From: Actinomycetota bacterium
GTDB lineage: Bacteria > Actinomycetota > Actinomycetes > Streptosporangiales > Streptosporangiaceae
Assembly (NCBI GenBank): GCA_003242605.1
Contig: QGUZ01000199.1
Coordinates: forward strand, 1 to 8,934
Reading direction: 5' to 3'
DNA: 8,934 nt
The notes beneath the pieces were generated by a model. That model did no database searches. It worked only from the letters and a program-made list of their open reading frames with translations, and was not told where the DNA came from. Every line of letters starts with the position of its first letter. Positions within the stretch are counted from its first letter, which is position 1. This document shows, piece after piece, positions 1 to 6,036 of this stretch. The position numbers were made by a program, and so were the translations under genes.

Positions 1-2214
1 CGGGTCTACCTGCACAGCCAGTTCGAGACGGCGGACGCGCACCGCATGTACGCCTGTTTCGACCAGCCCGACCTGAAGTCGACGTTCGAGTTCATCGTGA
101 TCGCCCCCGCCGACTGGGAGGTGGTGTCGAACACCGTGCCCGAGTCGGTGGAGGAGCTGCCGGAGGAGCGCCACCGGCACGGCGTGCTGCAGCGGGCCAA
201 GCGGTGGAAGTTCGCGCCCACCCCCGTGATGTCCACCTACATCACGGCGCTGATCGCCGGGCCGTACCACGTGGTGCGCTCCGAGCACGACGGCATCCCG
301 CTCGGCATCTACTGCCGGGCCTCGCTCGCCGAGTACCTCGACGCCGAGAACATCTTCGAGGTGACCCGGCAGGGCTTCGACTTCTTCCACCGGGTCTTCG
401 GGCTGCGGTACCCGTTCGGCAAGTACGACCAGCTGTTCGTGCCCGAGTTCAAGTCGGGCGCAATGGAGAACGCCGGGGCGGTCACCTTCCTGGAGGACTA
501 CATCTTCCGCTCCCGCGTCACCGACGCGATGGTGGAGCGCCGGGCCGAGACCATCCTCCACGAGATGGCGCACATGTGGTTCGGCAACCTCGTCACCATG
601 CGGTGGTGGGACGATTTGTGGCTGAACGAGTCGTTCGCCACCTACATGTCGGTGCTCTGCCAGGCCGAGGCGACCCGGTGGGGCAAGGGCGTCTGGACCA
701 CGTTCGCCAATGTGGAGAAGGCGTGGGCGTACCGGCAGGACCAGCTGCCGTCCACCCACCCGATCGCCGCGGACATCCCGGACATCCAGGCGGTCGAGGT
801 CAACTTCGACGGCATCACGTACGCCAAGGGCGCCTCGGTGCTCAAGCAGCTCGTCGCCTACGTCGGCCTCGACAACTTCCTCGCCGGCGTGCGCGACTAC
901 TTCACCCAGCACGCCTGGGGCAACACCGAGCTGAAGGACCTGCTGTCGGCGCTGGAGCGCACCTCCGGGCGCGACCTGTCGTCCTGGTCGAAGGAGTGGC
1001 TGGAGACCGCCTGGGTGAACACGCTGCGGCCGTCGTTCACCCTCGACGAGTCCGGCCGCTTCGCGAGCTTCGAGGTGCTGCAGGAGGCCCCGGCCGACTA
1101 CCCGACGCTGCGCACCCACCGGATCGCGATCGGCCTGTACAACCTGGTCGACGGGGCGCTCACCCGGACCAAGCGGGTGGAGCTCGACATCTCCGGCTCC
1201 CGCACCGCCGTCCCCGAGCTCGTCGGCGAGGCCCAGCCGGACCTGGTGCTGATCAACGACGACGACCTCACCTACGCCAAGATCCGGCTCGACGAGCGCT
1301 CGCTGCGCACGATCGTCGACGGTGGCATCGCGAGGTTCGACGAGTCGCTGCCGCGCGCGCTGTGCTGGTCGGCCGCCTGGGACATGACCCGGGACGCCGA
1401 GATGGCCACCCGGGACTACGTGCGGCTCGTGGTCCGCGGCATCCACTCGGTGACCGACCTCACCGTGCTGCAGACCGTGCTGCGCCAGGCGCGGCAGGCG
1501 GTGCAGCAGTACGCCGACCCGGCGTGGCGCGCCGAGGGGCTGGCGATCCTCGCCGACCGGCTGCGCGAGCTCATCGCCGAGGCCGAGCCGGGCTCGGACT
1601 TCCAGCTCGCCTACGTGAACGCGTTCGCCGGGGTCGCGGTGCGCGAGCAGGACCTGGCGTTCCTGCGCGGCATCCTCGACGGCACCGACGTGCCCGAGGG
1701 GCTCGTGGTCGACGCCGACCTGCGGTGGACGCTCACCCACGCGCTGGTGAGCGGCGGGGTGCTCGGCGAGGCCGACATCGCCGCCGAGCTGGAGCGGGAC
1801 CGGACCGCGACCGGCGAGCGGTCGGCCGCGATGTGCCGGGCGGCGATCCCCACCCCGGAGGCGAAGGAGGCGGCCTGGGCGACGATCGTCGGCGGCGGGC
1901 TGAGCGGCGCGGTGCTGCGGTCGACGATCCTCGGCTTCAACGACCCGCACCACCCCGAGCTGCTCGCGCCGTACGGCGAGCGGTTCTTCGCCGAGGTCGG
2001 CCGGGTCTGGAAGGAGTGGACCACCGACATGGCGCAGAACTTCGCGGTGGGCTGCTACCCGACGTTCCAGATCCGGGCGGAGACGATCGAGGAGACCGAG
2101 CGGTACCTCGCCGAGGCCGAGCCGCCGCACGCGCTGCGCCGGCTGCTGCTGGAGGGCGCCGACGGCATCCGCCGCGCCCTGCGCGCCCGGGCGAAGGACG
2201 CGGCCGCGGCCTGA
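1..2214 (+). CDS. pepN: Aminopeptidase N, M1 family zinc metallopeptidase (5' end outside window)
   Basis: This cytosolic zinc aminopeptidase removes N-terminal residues from peptides in the last steps of protein turnover. The frame is open from base 1 and 737 codons are visible. Actinobacterial PepN proteins are about 840-860 residues, so roughly 110-120 N-terminal residues are missing. In visible-fragment numbering, the substrate-binding GAMEN motif is at 153-157. The zinc site HEMAH is at 187-191, with the third ligand Glu210 in NESFAT, giving the HEXXH-x18-E gluzincin pattern. The likely transition-state Tyr is Tyr274 in ITYAKG. The remainder, from about 410 to 737, is the alpha-helical ERAP1-like C-terminal domain and runs to a normal end. 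All catalytic residues are present and no frameshift is seen. A GC-rich hairpin follows the stop and the next gene starts 175 nt later, so co-transcription is uncertain. Family assignment is firm; peptide preference cannot be read from the sequence. Confidence 0.97.
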   Translation, partial: RVYLHSQFETADAHRMYACFDQPDLKSTFEFIVIAPADWEVVSNTVPESVEELPEERHRHGVLQRAKRWKFAPTPVMSTYITALIAGPYHVVRSEHDGIPLGIYCRASLAEYLDAENIFEVTRQGFDFFHRVFGLRYPFGKYDQLFVPEFKSGAMENAGAVTFLEDYIFRSRVTDAMVERRAETILHEMAHMWFGNLVTMRWWDDLWLNESFATYMSVLCQAEATRWGKGVWTTFANVEKAWAYRQDQLPSTHPIAADIPDIQAVEVNFDGITYAKGASVLKQLVAYVGLDNFLAGVRDYFTQHAWGNTELKDLLSALERTSGRDLSSWSKEWLETAWVNTLRPSFTLDESGRFASFEVLQEAPADYPTLRTHRIAIGLYNLVDGALTRTKRVELDISGSRTAVPELVGEAQPDLVLINDDDLTYAKIRLDERSLRTIVDGGIARFDESLPRALCWSAAWDMTRDAEMATRDYVRLVVRGIHSVTDLTVLQTVLRQARQAVQQYADPAWRAEGLAILADRLRELIAEAEPGSDFQLAYVNAFAGVAVREQDLAFLRGILDGTDVPEGLVVDADLRWTLTHALVSGGVLGEADIAAELERDRTATGERSAAMCRAAIPTPEAKEAAWATIVGGGLSGAVLRSTILGFNDPHHPELLAPYGERFFAEVGRVWKEWTTDMAQNFAVGCYPTFQIRAETIEETERYLAEAEPPHALRRLLLEGADGIRRALRARAKDAAAA

Positions 2215-2239
2215 GGCCCGGGGCCCGACGACCCGGAAT

Positions 2240-2297
2240 CGGGGCGGCGGCCCGGTCCTCGCCCGGCCGCGGCGGGGAGAAGGGACCCGCCGCCCCG
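2240..2297 (+). terminator. Possible GC-rich terminator hairpin after pepN
   Basis: Two mutually exclusive stems lie 25-80 nt past the pepN stop. One pairs an 11-bp perfect inverted repeat (CGGGGCGGCGG at 2240-2250 with its complement at 2287-2297) across a long loop. The other is a compact 8-bp stem (GCGGCGGG at 2269-2276 with CCCGCCGC at 2286-2293) with a 9-nt loop. There is no U-tract, as is common in actinomycetes. Chance pairing is a real risk in DNA this GC-rich. Confidence 0.4.
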
Positions 2298-2389
2298 CCG
2301 TCCGCCCCGTCCCCGCCCGGTACCCCGCCGGAGCCCGCCCGGGTGATCCACGACGGCACCGGCACGGCACCCGACGACTGGAGAGCCTC

Positions 2390-3400
2390 GTGCGATCTCC
2401 CCTCGACCTGCTCATCGAACTCGCCCGGCGGTACGCGTTCGGCGACCTGGGCGCGCTCGCGCCCCGGGCGCTGCCGGACGCGCGGCGGGTGGTCGCGGTG
2501 TGCGAGTTCGGCCAGCGGCTGCTCACCCTCGACGCCGAGGACTTCGCCCACCGCGACGACGCCCGGTACGTGCCCGCGGAGCTGCGCCGCCGGGCCCACG
2601 CCTGTCACATGCCGCAGACCCCGCGCGAGCGGCCCCGCGGCGCGCTCGACTCGCTGCGCCCGGCGTTCGGGCTGCTGCTCGAGGTGATCCGGGTGCGCTG
2701 GGACCGGCACGAGCTGAGCCCGGTCACCGCCGCGCTGCACATCGCCGCCGAGTACCTGCCGCTGCTCGCGTTCGAGACCGTGCTCGGCCACGCGGGCGAC
2801 CCGGTGCGCTGGCCGGCCGGGCTGCGCGCGCCGGGCAGCCGGTTCGGGGCGCTCGAGGACCGGGAGTGCCCGCACACCAAGTCCGCGAAGGCGGCGGCCG
2901 AGCGCACTCTCCGGGTCGCGGTGGAGCCGCCCTCCGGCTGGCAGGCCTACCTCGACCGGCAGCACAGCCAGGTGGCCGGGGCGCTCGCGGTGTGCGCCTC
3001 CCGGTGCCGCACCCCGTGCACCGCGCTCGACTGGGTGGATCCGAAGGACCGGGAGGACCTCGCCGCCCGCTGCCGGGTCGCCCGCGGGTTCGCGGAGAGC
3101 CCGGTGGTACGGCTGCGCCACGCCGCGCCGGTCGGGCACGGCTTCGGGGTGCCGTCCCGGGCCGAGGTGCTCGAGGCGTGGGAGCGCAGCCGGGCCCGGC
3201 TCGCCCGGCACGAGGTGGCGCGCGGCGCGCTGACCGACGACGGCTTCCCGCTGCCCGGGCTGCCGAGCCTGTTCTCCGCGGTGGCCGGGGCGCCGATCGC
3301 GCCGTCGACGCTGCTCGCCGACACCGCGGCCCACCTGGTCGAGCTGCTCGCCGCCGAGCGGAACGGCGAGCGCGCCACGCCGGTCCGGGACACCGCGTGA
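2390..3400 (+). CDS. Uncharacterised soluble protein with several Cys/His residues
   Basis: I do not recognise the family. The 336-residue product starts at GTG, with GGAGAG (2380-2385) 4 nt upstream, which supports this start. Codon use is like that of the neighbours, with strong third-position GC. There is no signal peptide or membrane helix, so it is probably cytoplasmic and mostly alpha-helical. It has seven cysteines: Cys38, Cys72 (in HACH, with His70 and His73), Cys160 (in ECPH, with His162), Cys202, Cys206 and Cys210 (a C-x3-C-x3-C cluster), and Cys228. Such clustering could bind a metal or Fe-S cluster, but no named motif fits; the radical-SAM spacing C-x3-C-x2-C is not met. The gene sits 175 nt after pepN and ends 19 nt from the convergent amidase gene. 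That it is a real gene is well supported; its function is unknown. Confidence 0.8.
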   Translation: MRSPLDLLIELARRYAFGDLGALAPRALPDARRVVAVCEFGQRLLTLDAEDFAHRDDARYVPAELRRRAHACHMPQTPRERPRGALDSLRPAFGLLLEVIRVRWDRHELSPVTAALHIAAEYLPLLAFETVLGHAGDPVRWPAGLRAPGSRFGALEDRECPHTKSAKAAAERTLRVAVEPPSGWQAYLDRQHSQVAGALAVCASRCRTPCTALDWVDPKDREDLAARCRVARGFAESPVVRLRHAAPVGHGFGVPSRAEVLEAWERSRARLARHEVARGALTDDGFPLPGLPSLFSAVAGAPIAPSTLLADTAAHLVELLAAERNGERATPVRDTA

Positions 3401-3401
3401 C

Positions 3402-3417
3402 GCCCGCGCGGCCGGGC
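3402..3417. terminator. Weak inverted repeat between convergent genes
   Basis: GCCCG (3402-3406) and CGGGC (3413-3417) form a 5-bp stem with a 6-nt loop in the 19-nt gap where the Cys-rich gene and the amidase gene converge. The position suits a bidirectional terminator. The stem is short and without a T-tract, so this rests mainly on location. Confidence 0.25.
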
Positions 3418-3419
3418 CG

Positions 3420-4856
3420 TCACCAGACCGCGGGCCGCCGCGCTCCCCAGAAGCCGCCGACCGCCCGCTCCAGCTGCGCGGAGAGCGAGATCAGCAGCCC
3501 CTCCTCGCCGTACCGGCCGGCGAGCATGACGCCGATCGGCAGCCCGTCGGTCGTCCAGTGCAGCGGCAGGCTCACCGCAGGCTGTCCGGTGACGTTGGCG
3601 AGCGCGGCGAACGGGGTGAACCGCTCCATGCGCCGGAAGGTCTCGGCCGGGTCGTCGCCCTCCTCGAACCAGCCCACCGGCACCGGCGGCGCGGTGACCG
3701 TCGGCATCAGCACCGCGTCGTACTCCGCGGTGGCGGCGAGCCCGGCGCGGGCCGCGTACTGCAGCGACGACATCGCGCGCAGCAGGTCGGGGGCGGCCAC
3801 GGCGCGGCCGCGCTCGCGCAGCCACGCGGTGAGCGGCCGCAGCTTGCCCTCCATCGACGGGTCGACCGGCTGCACGGTCGCGTACGCGTAGTAGAGGGTC
3901 TCGAAATCGGCGACGATCGCGGGGTCGTACACCCGGGGCAGGTCGACCACCTCGTGGCCGAGCGACTCCAGCAGCCGCGAGGCCGCCTCGTAGGCCGCCA
4001 GCACCTCGGGGTGGACCTCGGTGCCGGGCACCACCGGGTCGGCGGTGCGGCCGATCCGCAGCCGGCCCGGGTCCCGCCGGGCGTACTCGGCGAACGGCAG
4101 CTCGGGCGGCGGCGCGTAGGAGAGGTCGCCGGGCATGCTGTGCGCCATCGCGTCGAGCAGGGCCGCGGCGTCCGCCACGTCGCGGGCGATCGGCCCGCTG
4201 GTGGCGAGGCCGGCGAGGTCGGGGGCGATCGGGCCGCCGCTGACCCGGCCGCGGGACGGCTTGATGCCGACCAGGCCGCAGACCGAGGCGGGGATGCGGA
4301 TCGAGCCCGCGCCGTCGCTGCCCTGCGCGGCCGGGGGGAGCCCGGCGGGGACCGCGGCCGCGGCCCCGCCGCCCGAACCGCCGGCCGAGCGGGGCGGGTC
4401 CCATGGGGTGCGCGCGGGCGGGGCGACGTCGGTCTCGGTGTAGCACGGCAGGCCGAACTCCGGGGCGTTCGTCTTGCCGATCATGATCGTGCCGGCCGCG
4501 CGCAGCCGCTCCACCACGCTGTCGTCGAGCGGGGCGATGAAGCCCTCGTAGACGGCCGAGCCGAACAGCGTGGGCACGCCCTTGACGAGGTTGAGGTCCT
4601 TGATCGGGACGGGCACGCCGTACAGCGGGGGAAGCTCACCGGACGGCCCCGCCGCCGCGCCGGATGTGATCGCCTGCTCGGCCCGCCGCGCCTGCTCGCG
4701 GGCGAGGTCGGCGGTAACCGTGGCGTAGGCGCCGACCCGCGCGTCGAGCCGGTCGATGCGCGCGACGTAGTGGTCGACGATCTCGACCGGGGACAGCTCC
4801 CTGCTGCGAACCGCCGCCGCCAGCTGCAGGGCGGTAAGATCATGAATCTCCGTCAC
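3420..4856 (-). CDS. Amidase, amidase-signature (AS) family hydrolase
   Basis: This enzyme hydrolyses a carboxamide to an acid and ammonia or amine using the Ser-cisSer-Lys triad of the AS family; the substrate is not predictable. The 478-residue product starts TEIHDLTALQL, as many family members do. The triad is complete: Lys86 (PIKD), Ser161 (GGS) and Ser185 (GSDGAGSIRIP). The spacings of 75 and 24 residues equal those of FAAH (Lys142, Ser217, Ser241). Two nearby positions deviate: the usual GGSSGG reads GGSGGG, and an oxyanion-loop Gly is Ala183. Start choice: GTG at 4856 has GGAGG only 1 nt away but a TAGCGT -10-like element 8 nt upstream, which suggests a leaderless message. An in-frame ATG at 4877 is the alternative. 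No signal peptide, so it is cytoplasmic. It is convergent with the Cys-rich gene and divergent from the NERD gene. It lacks gatB/gatC neighbours, so it is not the GatCAB subunit. Confidence 0.93.
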   Translation of the reverse strand: MTEIHDLTALQLAAAVRSRELSPVEIVDHYVARIDRLDARVGAYATVTADLAREQARRAEQAITSGAAAGPSGELPPLYGVPVPIKDLNLVKGVPTLFGSAVYEGFIAPLDDSVVERLRAAGTIMIGKTNAPEFGLPCYTETDVAPPARTPWDPPRSAGGSGGGAAAAVPAGLPPAAQGSDGAGSIRIPASVCGLVGIKPSRGRVSGGPIAPDLAGLATSGPIARDVADAAALLDAMAHSMPGDLSYAPPPELPFAEYARRDPGRLRIGRTADPVVPGTEVHPEVLAAYEAASRLLESLGHEVVDLPRVYDPAIVADFETLYYAYATVQPVDPSMEGKLRPLTAWLRERGRAVAAPDLLRAMSSLQYAARAGLAATAEYDAVLMPTVTAPPVPVGWFEEGDDPAETFRRMERFTPFAALANVTGQPAVSLPLHWTTDGLPIGVMLAGRYGEEGLLISLSAQLERAVGGFWGARRPAVW

Positions 4857-4864
4857 GCCTCCGC

Positions 4865-4870
4865 ACGCTA
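4865..4870 (-). promoter_or_regulatory. Candidate -10 element for a leaderless amidase transcript
   Basis: On the minus strand this reads TAGCGT, matching the actinobacterial TANNNT -10 pattern, with 8 nt to the GTG start. Transcription would begin at or next to the start codon. That would explain why GGAGG lies too close (1 nt) to act as a normal ribosome site. No convincing -35 is seen 16-18 nt upstream. Confidence 0.35.
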
Positions 4871-4889
4871 GGCGCATAACGGGCTTTTG

Positions 4890-4912
4890 CCCAGTGCGGC
4901 GCTCGCACTGGG
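4890..4912. promoter_or_regulatory. 9-bp perfect inverted repeat, candidate operator in the divergent promoter region
   Basis: CCCAGTGCG (4890-4898) and CGCACTGGG (4904-4912) are exact complements around a 5-bp spacer. The element starts 20 bp upstream of the proposed amidase -10 and lies between two divergent genes, as expected of a dimeric-repressor operator. It is flanked by a smaller repeat, GGGC-TTTT-GCCC (4881-4892). As RNA it could also fold into a stable hairpin. No cognate regulator is encoded next to it. Confidence 0.45.
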
Positions 4913-4965
4913 GAGGACCGTGGATCGGGCCAGGGGAAATGTGTACGTACCCTGCACGGGCGCGG

Positions 4966-4985
4966 GGCACGCGGCGGCACGCGGC
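4966..4985. repeat. Perfect tandem repeat of GGCACGCGGC (two copies)
   Basis: Copies at 4966-4975 and 4976-4985 are identical and adjacent. The 10-bp unit is close to one helical turn, so both would present the same face to a protein. They lie directly upstream of the AT-richer stretch (4986-5020) that most likely contains the promoter of the NERD gene. A regulator site is plausible, and chance duplication is possible. Confidence 0.4.
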
Positions 4986-5037
4986 AACAAAAGTATGAAC
5001 TAGGTAACACTATCCATGACCTGGAGTCTCGGCTACC

Positions 5038-5871
5038 GTGAGTGACGTGGATTCCGGGCTCGAACCAGACAACGGTAACACTGCGTCACCGATTTGGGTG
5101 AGTGACCGCCCTTCCGGGGAGCGTGTCCGGGAACATCCCCGGCCGAGCGAATCGACGTATGCGCCGGTCACGCGGGTTCCCCTGCGGGACCTCATCCACG
5201 ACCCGCGTTACCGGCACCTGCGACGGCGCGTGATCATCTCCGTGCTCGTCGGCGTGGGTGTGGGCGTGCTGCTCGCCGACTGGAGGCTTGGGGTCACCGC
5301 CGCGATCGTCGCCGCGATCGCCGACACCGTGTACCAGGCCCAGCTCGTCTCCTCGGTGCCCGCCTGGCGCCGCCCCTCCGTCGCCGAGCGCCAGACCGAG
5401 GCGCAGCTGCGCAAGCTCGAGCGCAGCGGCTACCGCAGCCTGCACGCCCGCGCGATCCCCGGCACCGACGCCCAGATCGACCATCTCGTGATCGGGCCGA
5501 CCGGGGTCTACGCGGTGGACTCGGAGAAGTGGGACAAGCGGCTGCCGGTCCGCGTGCAGTCGCATCGCAAGCTCTTCCACGGGCCGTTCAACATGAAGGA
5601 GCGTCTCGACGAGGCCCGGATGGAGGCGAGCGAGGCGAGCAGGCTGATCAGCGAGGCGCTGGGCCGCGAGATCCCCGTGGTGCCGTCGCTCGCGATCTAC
5701 GGCCCGCGGATCCCGTGGAAGATCCTCAACGTGCGCGGCGTGGACGTGTTCGACGGCAGCCGCGTGCGCAAATGGATCACCCGGCGGGAGCGGGCGCTGA
5801 CCGACGCCGAGATCGAGGAGATCTACGAGGTCGGCGCGAGCGTGCTGCCGCCGCGCTACCCGGAGGACTGA
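5038..5871 (+). CDS. Membrane-anchored NERD (nuclease-related) domain protein
   Basis: NERD is a predicted nuclease-like fold related to restriction-type PD-(D/E)xK enzymes; the biological role of this protein is unknown. The 277-residue product has a polar N-terminus (1-60), two closely spaced hydrophobic segments (about 65-80 and 84-100) that probably form a membrane hairpin, then the NERD domain (about 115-215). Visible domain features are Glu121 in the opening helix, QIDHLVIGPTGVYAVD with Asp148, and Asp161-Ser-Glu163-Lys164-Trp165. In canonical NERD proteins the last element is E-x-K-N-W, so the expected Lys position here is Glu163, with a Lys one residue later. This may impair or alter nuclease chemistry. 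The start is GTG 5038 with GGAG (5023-5026) 11 nt upstream, rather far; GTG at 5047 and 5098 are in-frame alternatives. The gene is monocistronic by context, divergent from the amidase gene, with a hairpin downstream. Confidence 0.9.
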   Translation: MSDVDSGLEPDNGNTASPIWVSDRPSGERVREHPRPSESTYAPVTRVPLRDLIHDPRYRHLRRRVIISVLVGVGVGVLLADWRLGVTAAIVAAIADTVYQAQLVSSVPAWRRPSVAERQTEAQLRKLERSGYRSLHARAIPGTDAQIDHLVIGPTGVYAVDSEKWDKRLPVRVQSHRKLFHGPFNMKERLDEARMEASEASRLISEALGREIPVVPSLAIYGPRIPWKILNVRGVDVFDGSRVRKWITRRERALTDAEIEEIYEVGASVLPPRYPED

Positions 5872-5937
5872 GCCGCCGCCACCGCGCCGCCGTACGGCCG
5901 CGGCACGCCGGAGCGCGCCGCGCAGGGGAGGTACGGC

Positions 5938-5980
5938 CCGGCGCGGCCTTCGCCGTGCCCGGCGGTGCGTGCCGCGCCGG
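5938..5980 (+). terminator. Long nested hairpin between the NERD gene and ilvD
   Basis: CCGGCGCGGC (5938-5947) pairs perfectly with GCCGCGCCGG (5971-5980). Inside lies a second stem, CGCCG (5951-5955) with CGGCG (5960-5964) and a TGCC loop. It lies 66 nt past the NERD stop and 56 nt before ilvD. The simplest reading is a terminator for the NERD gene. It lies upstream of the proposed ilvD -10, so it would be an ilvD leader structure only if ilvD is also transcribed from farther upstream. Confidence 0.45.
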
Positions 5981-5994
5981 CTCCGGGATGGCCC

Positions 5995-6020
5995 TACCAT
6001 TTGAAGACCCGCACGTCTTC
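5995..6020 (+). promoter_or_regulatory. Candidate ilvD -10 with an inverted repeat over the start site
   Basis: TACCAT (5995-6000) fits the TANNNT -10 pattern. It is followed at once by GAAGAC (6003-6008), a 6-nt spacer and GTCTTC (6015-6020), a perfect 6-bp inverted repeat over the expected transcription start and just before the ribosome site GGGAGA (6025-6030). This arrangement fits an operator blocking initiation, or a short 5'-UTR hairpin affecting translation. No -35 is evident. Confidence 0.4.
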
Positions 6021-6036
6021 GGATGGGAGAACCGCC

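Noticed and set aside
204..2687. Plus-strand open frame of 827 codons overlapping pepN in another frame
   Set aside because: Pure Arg/Ala/Pro/Gly composition; a shadow of pepN, which has a complete set of M1 motifs.
1937..3334. Minus-strand open frame of 465 codons opposite pepN and the Cys-rich gene
   Set aside because: Arg/Pro/Gly-rich composition with no recognisable domain; it overlaps two better-supported plus-strand genes.
3420..4856. GatA subunit of the Glu-tRNA(Gln) amidotransferase
   Set aside because: No gatC or gatB neighbours, and the sequence resembles general AS amidases rather than GatA.
3558..4871. Plus-strand open frame opposite the amidase gene
   Set aside because: Arg/Gly/His-rich antisense shadow. 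The minus-strand frame encodes an intact amidase triad.
5965..6036. Upstream in-frame start for ilvD adding 24 residues
   Set aside because: The added residues are not seen in the family, overlap the predicted hairpin and promoter, and ATG 6037 has a well-spaced GGGAGA site.
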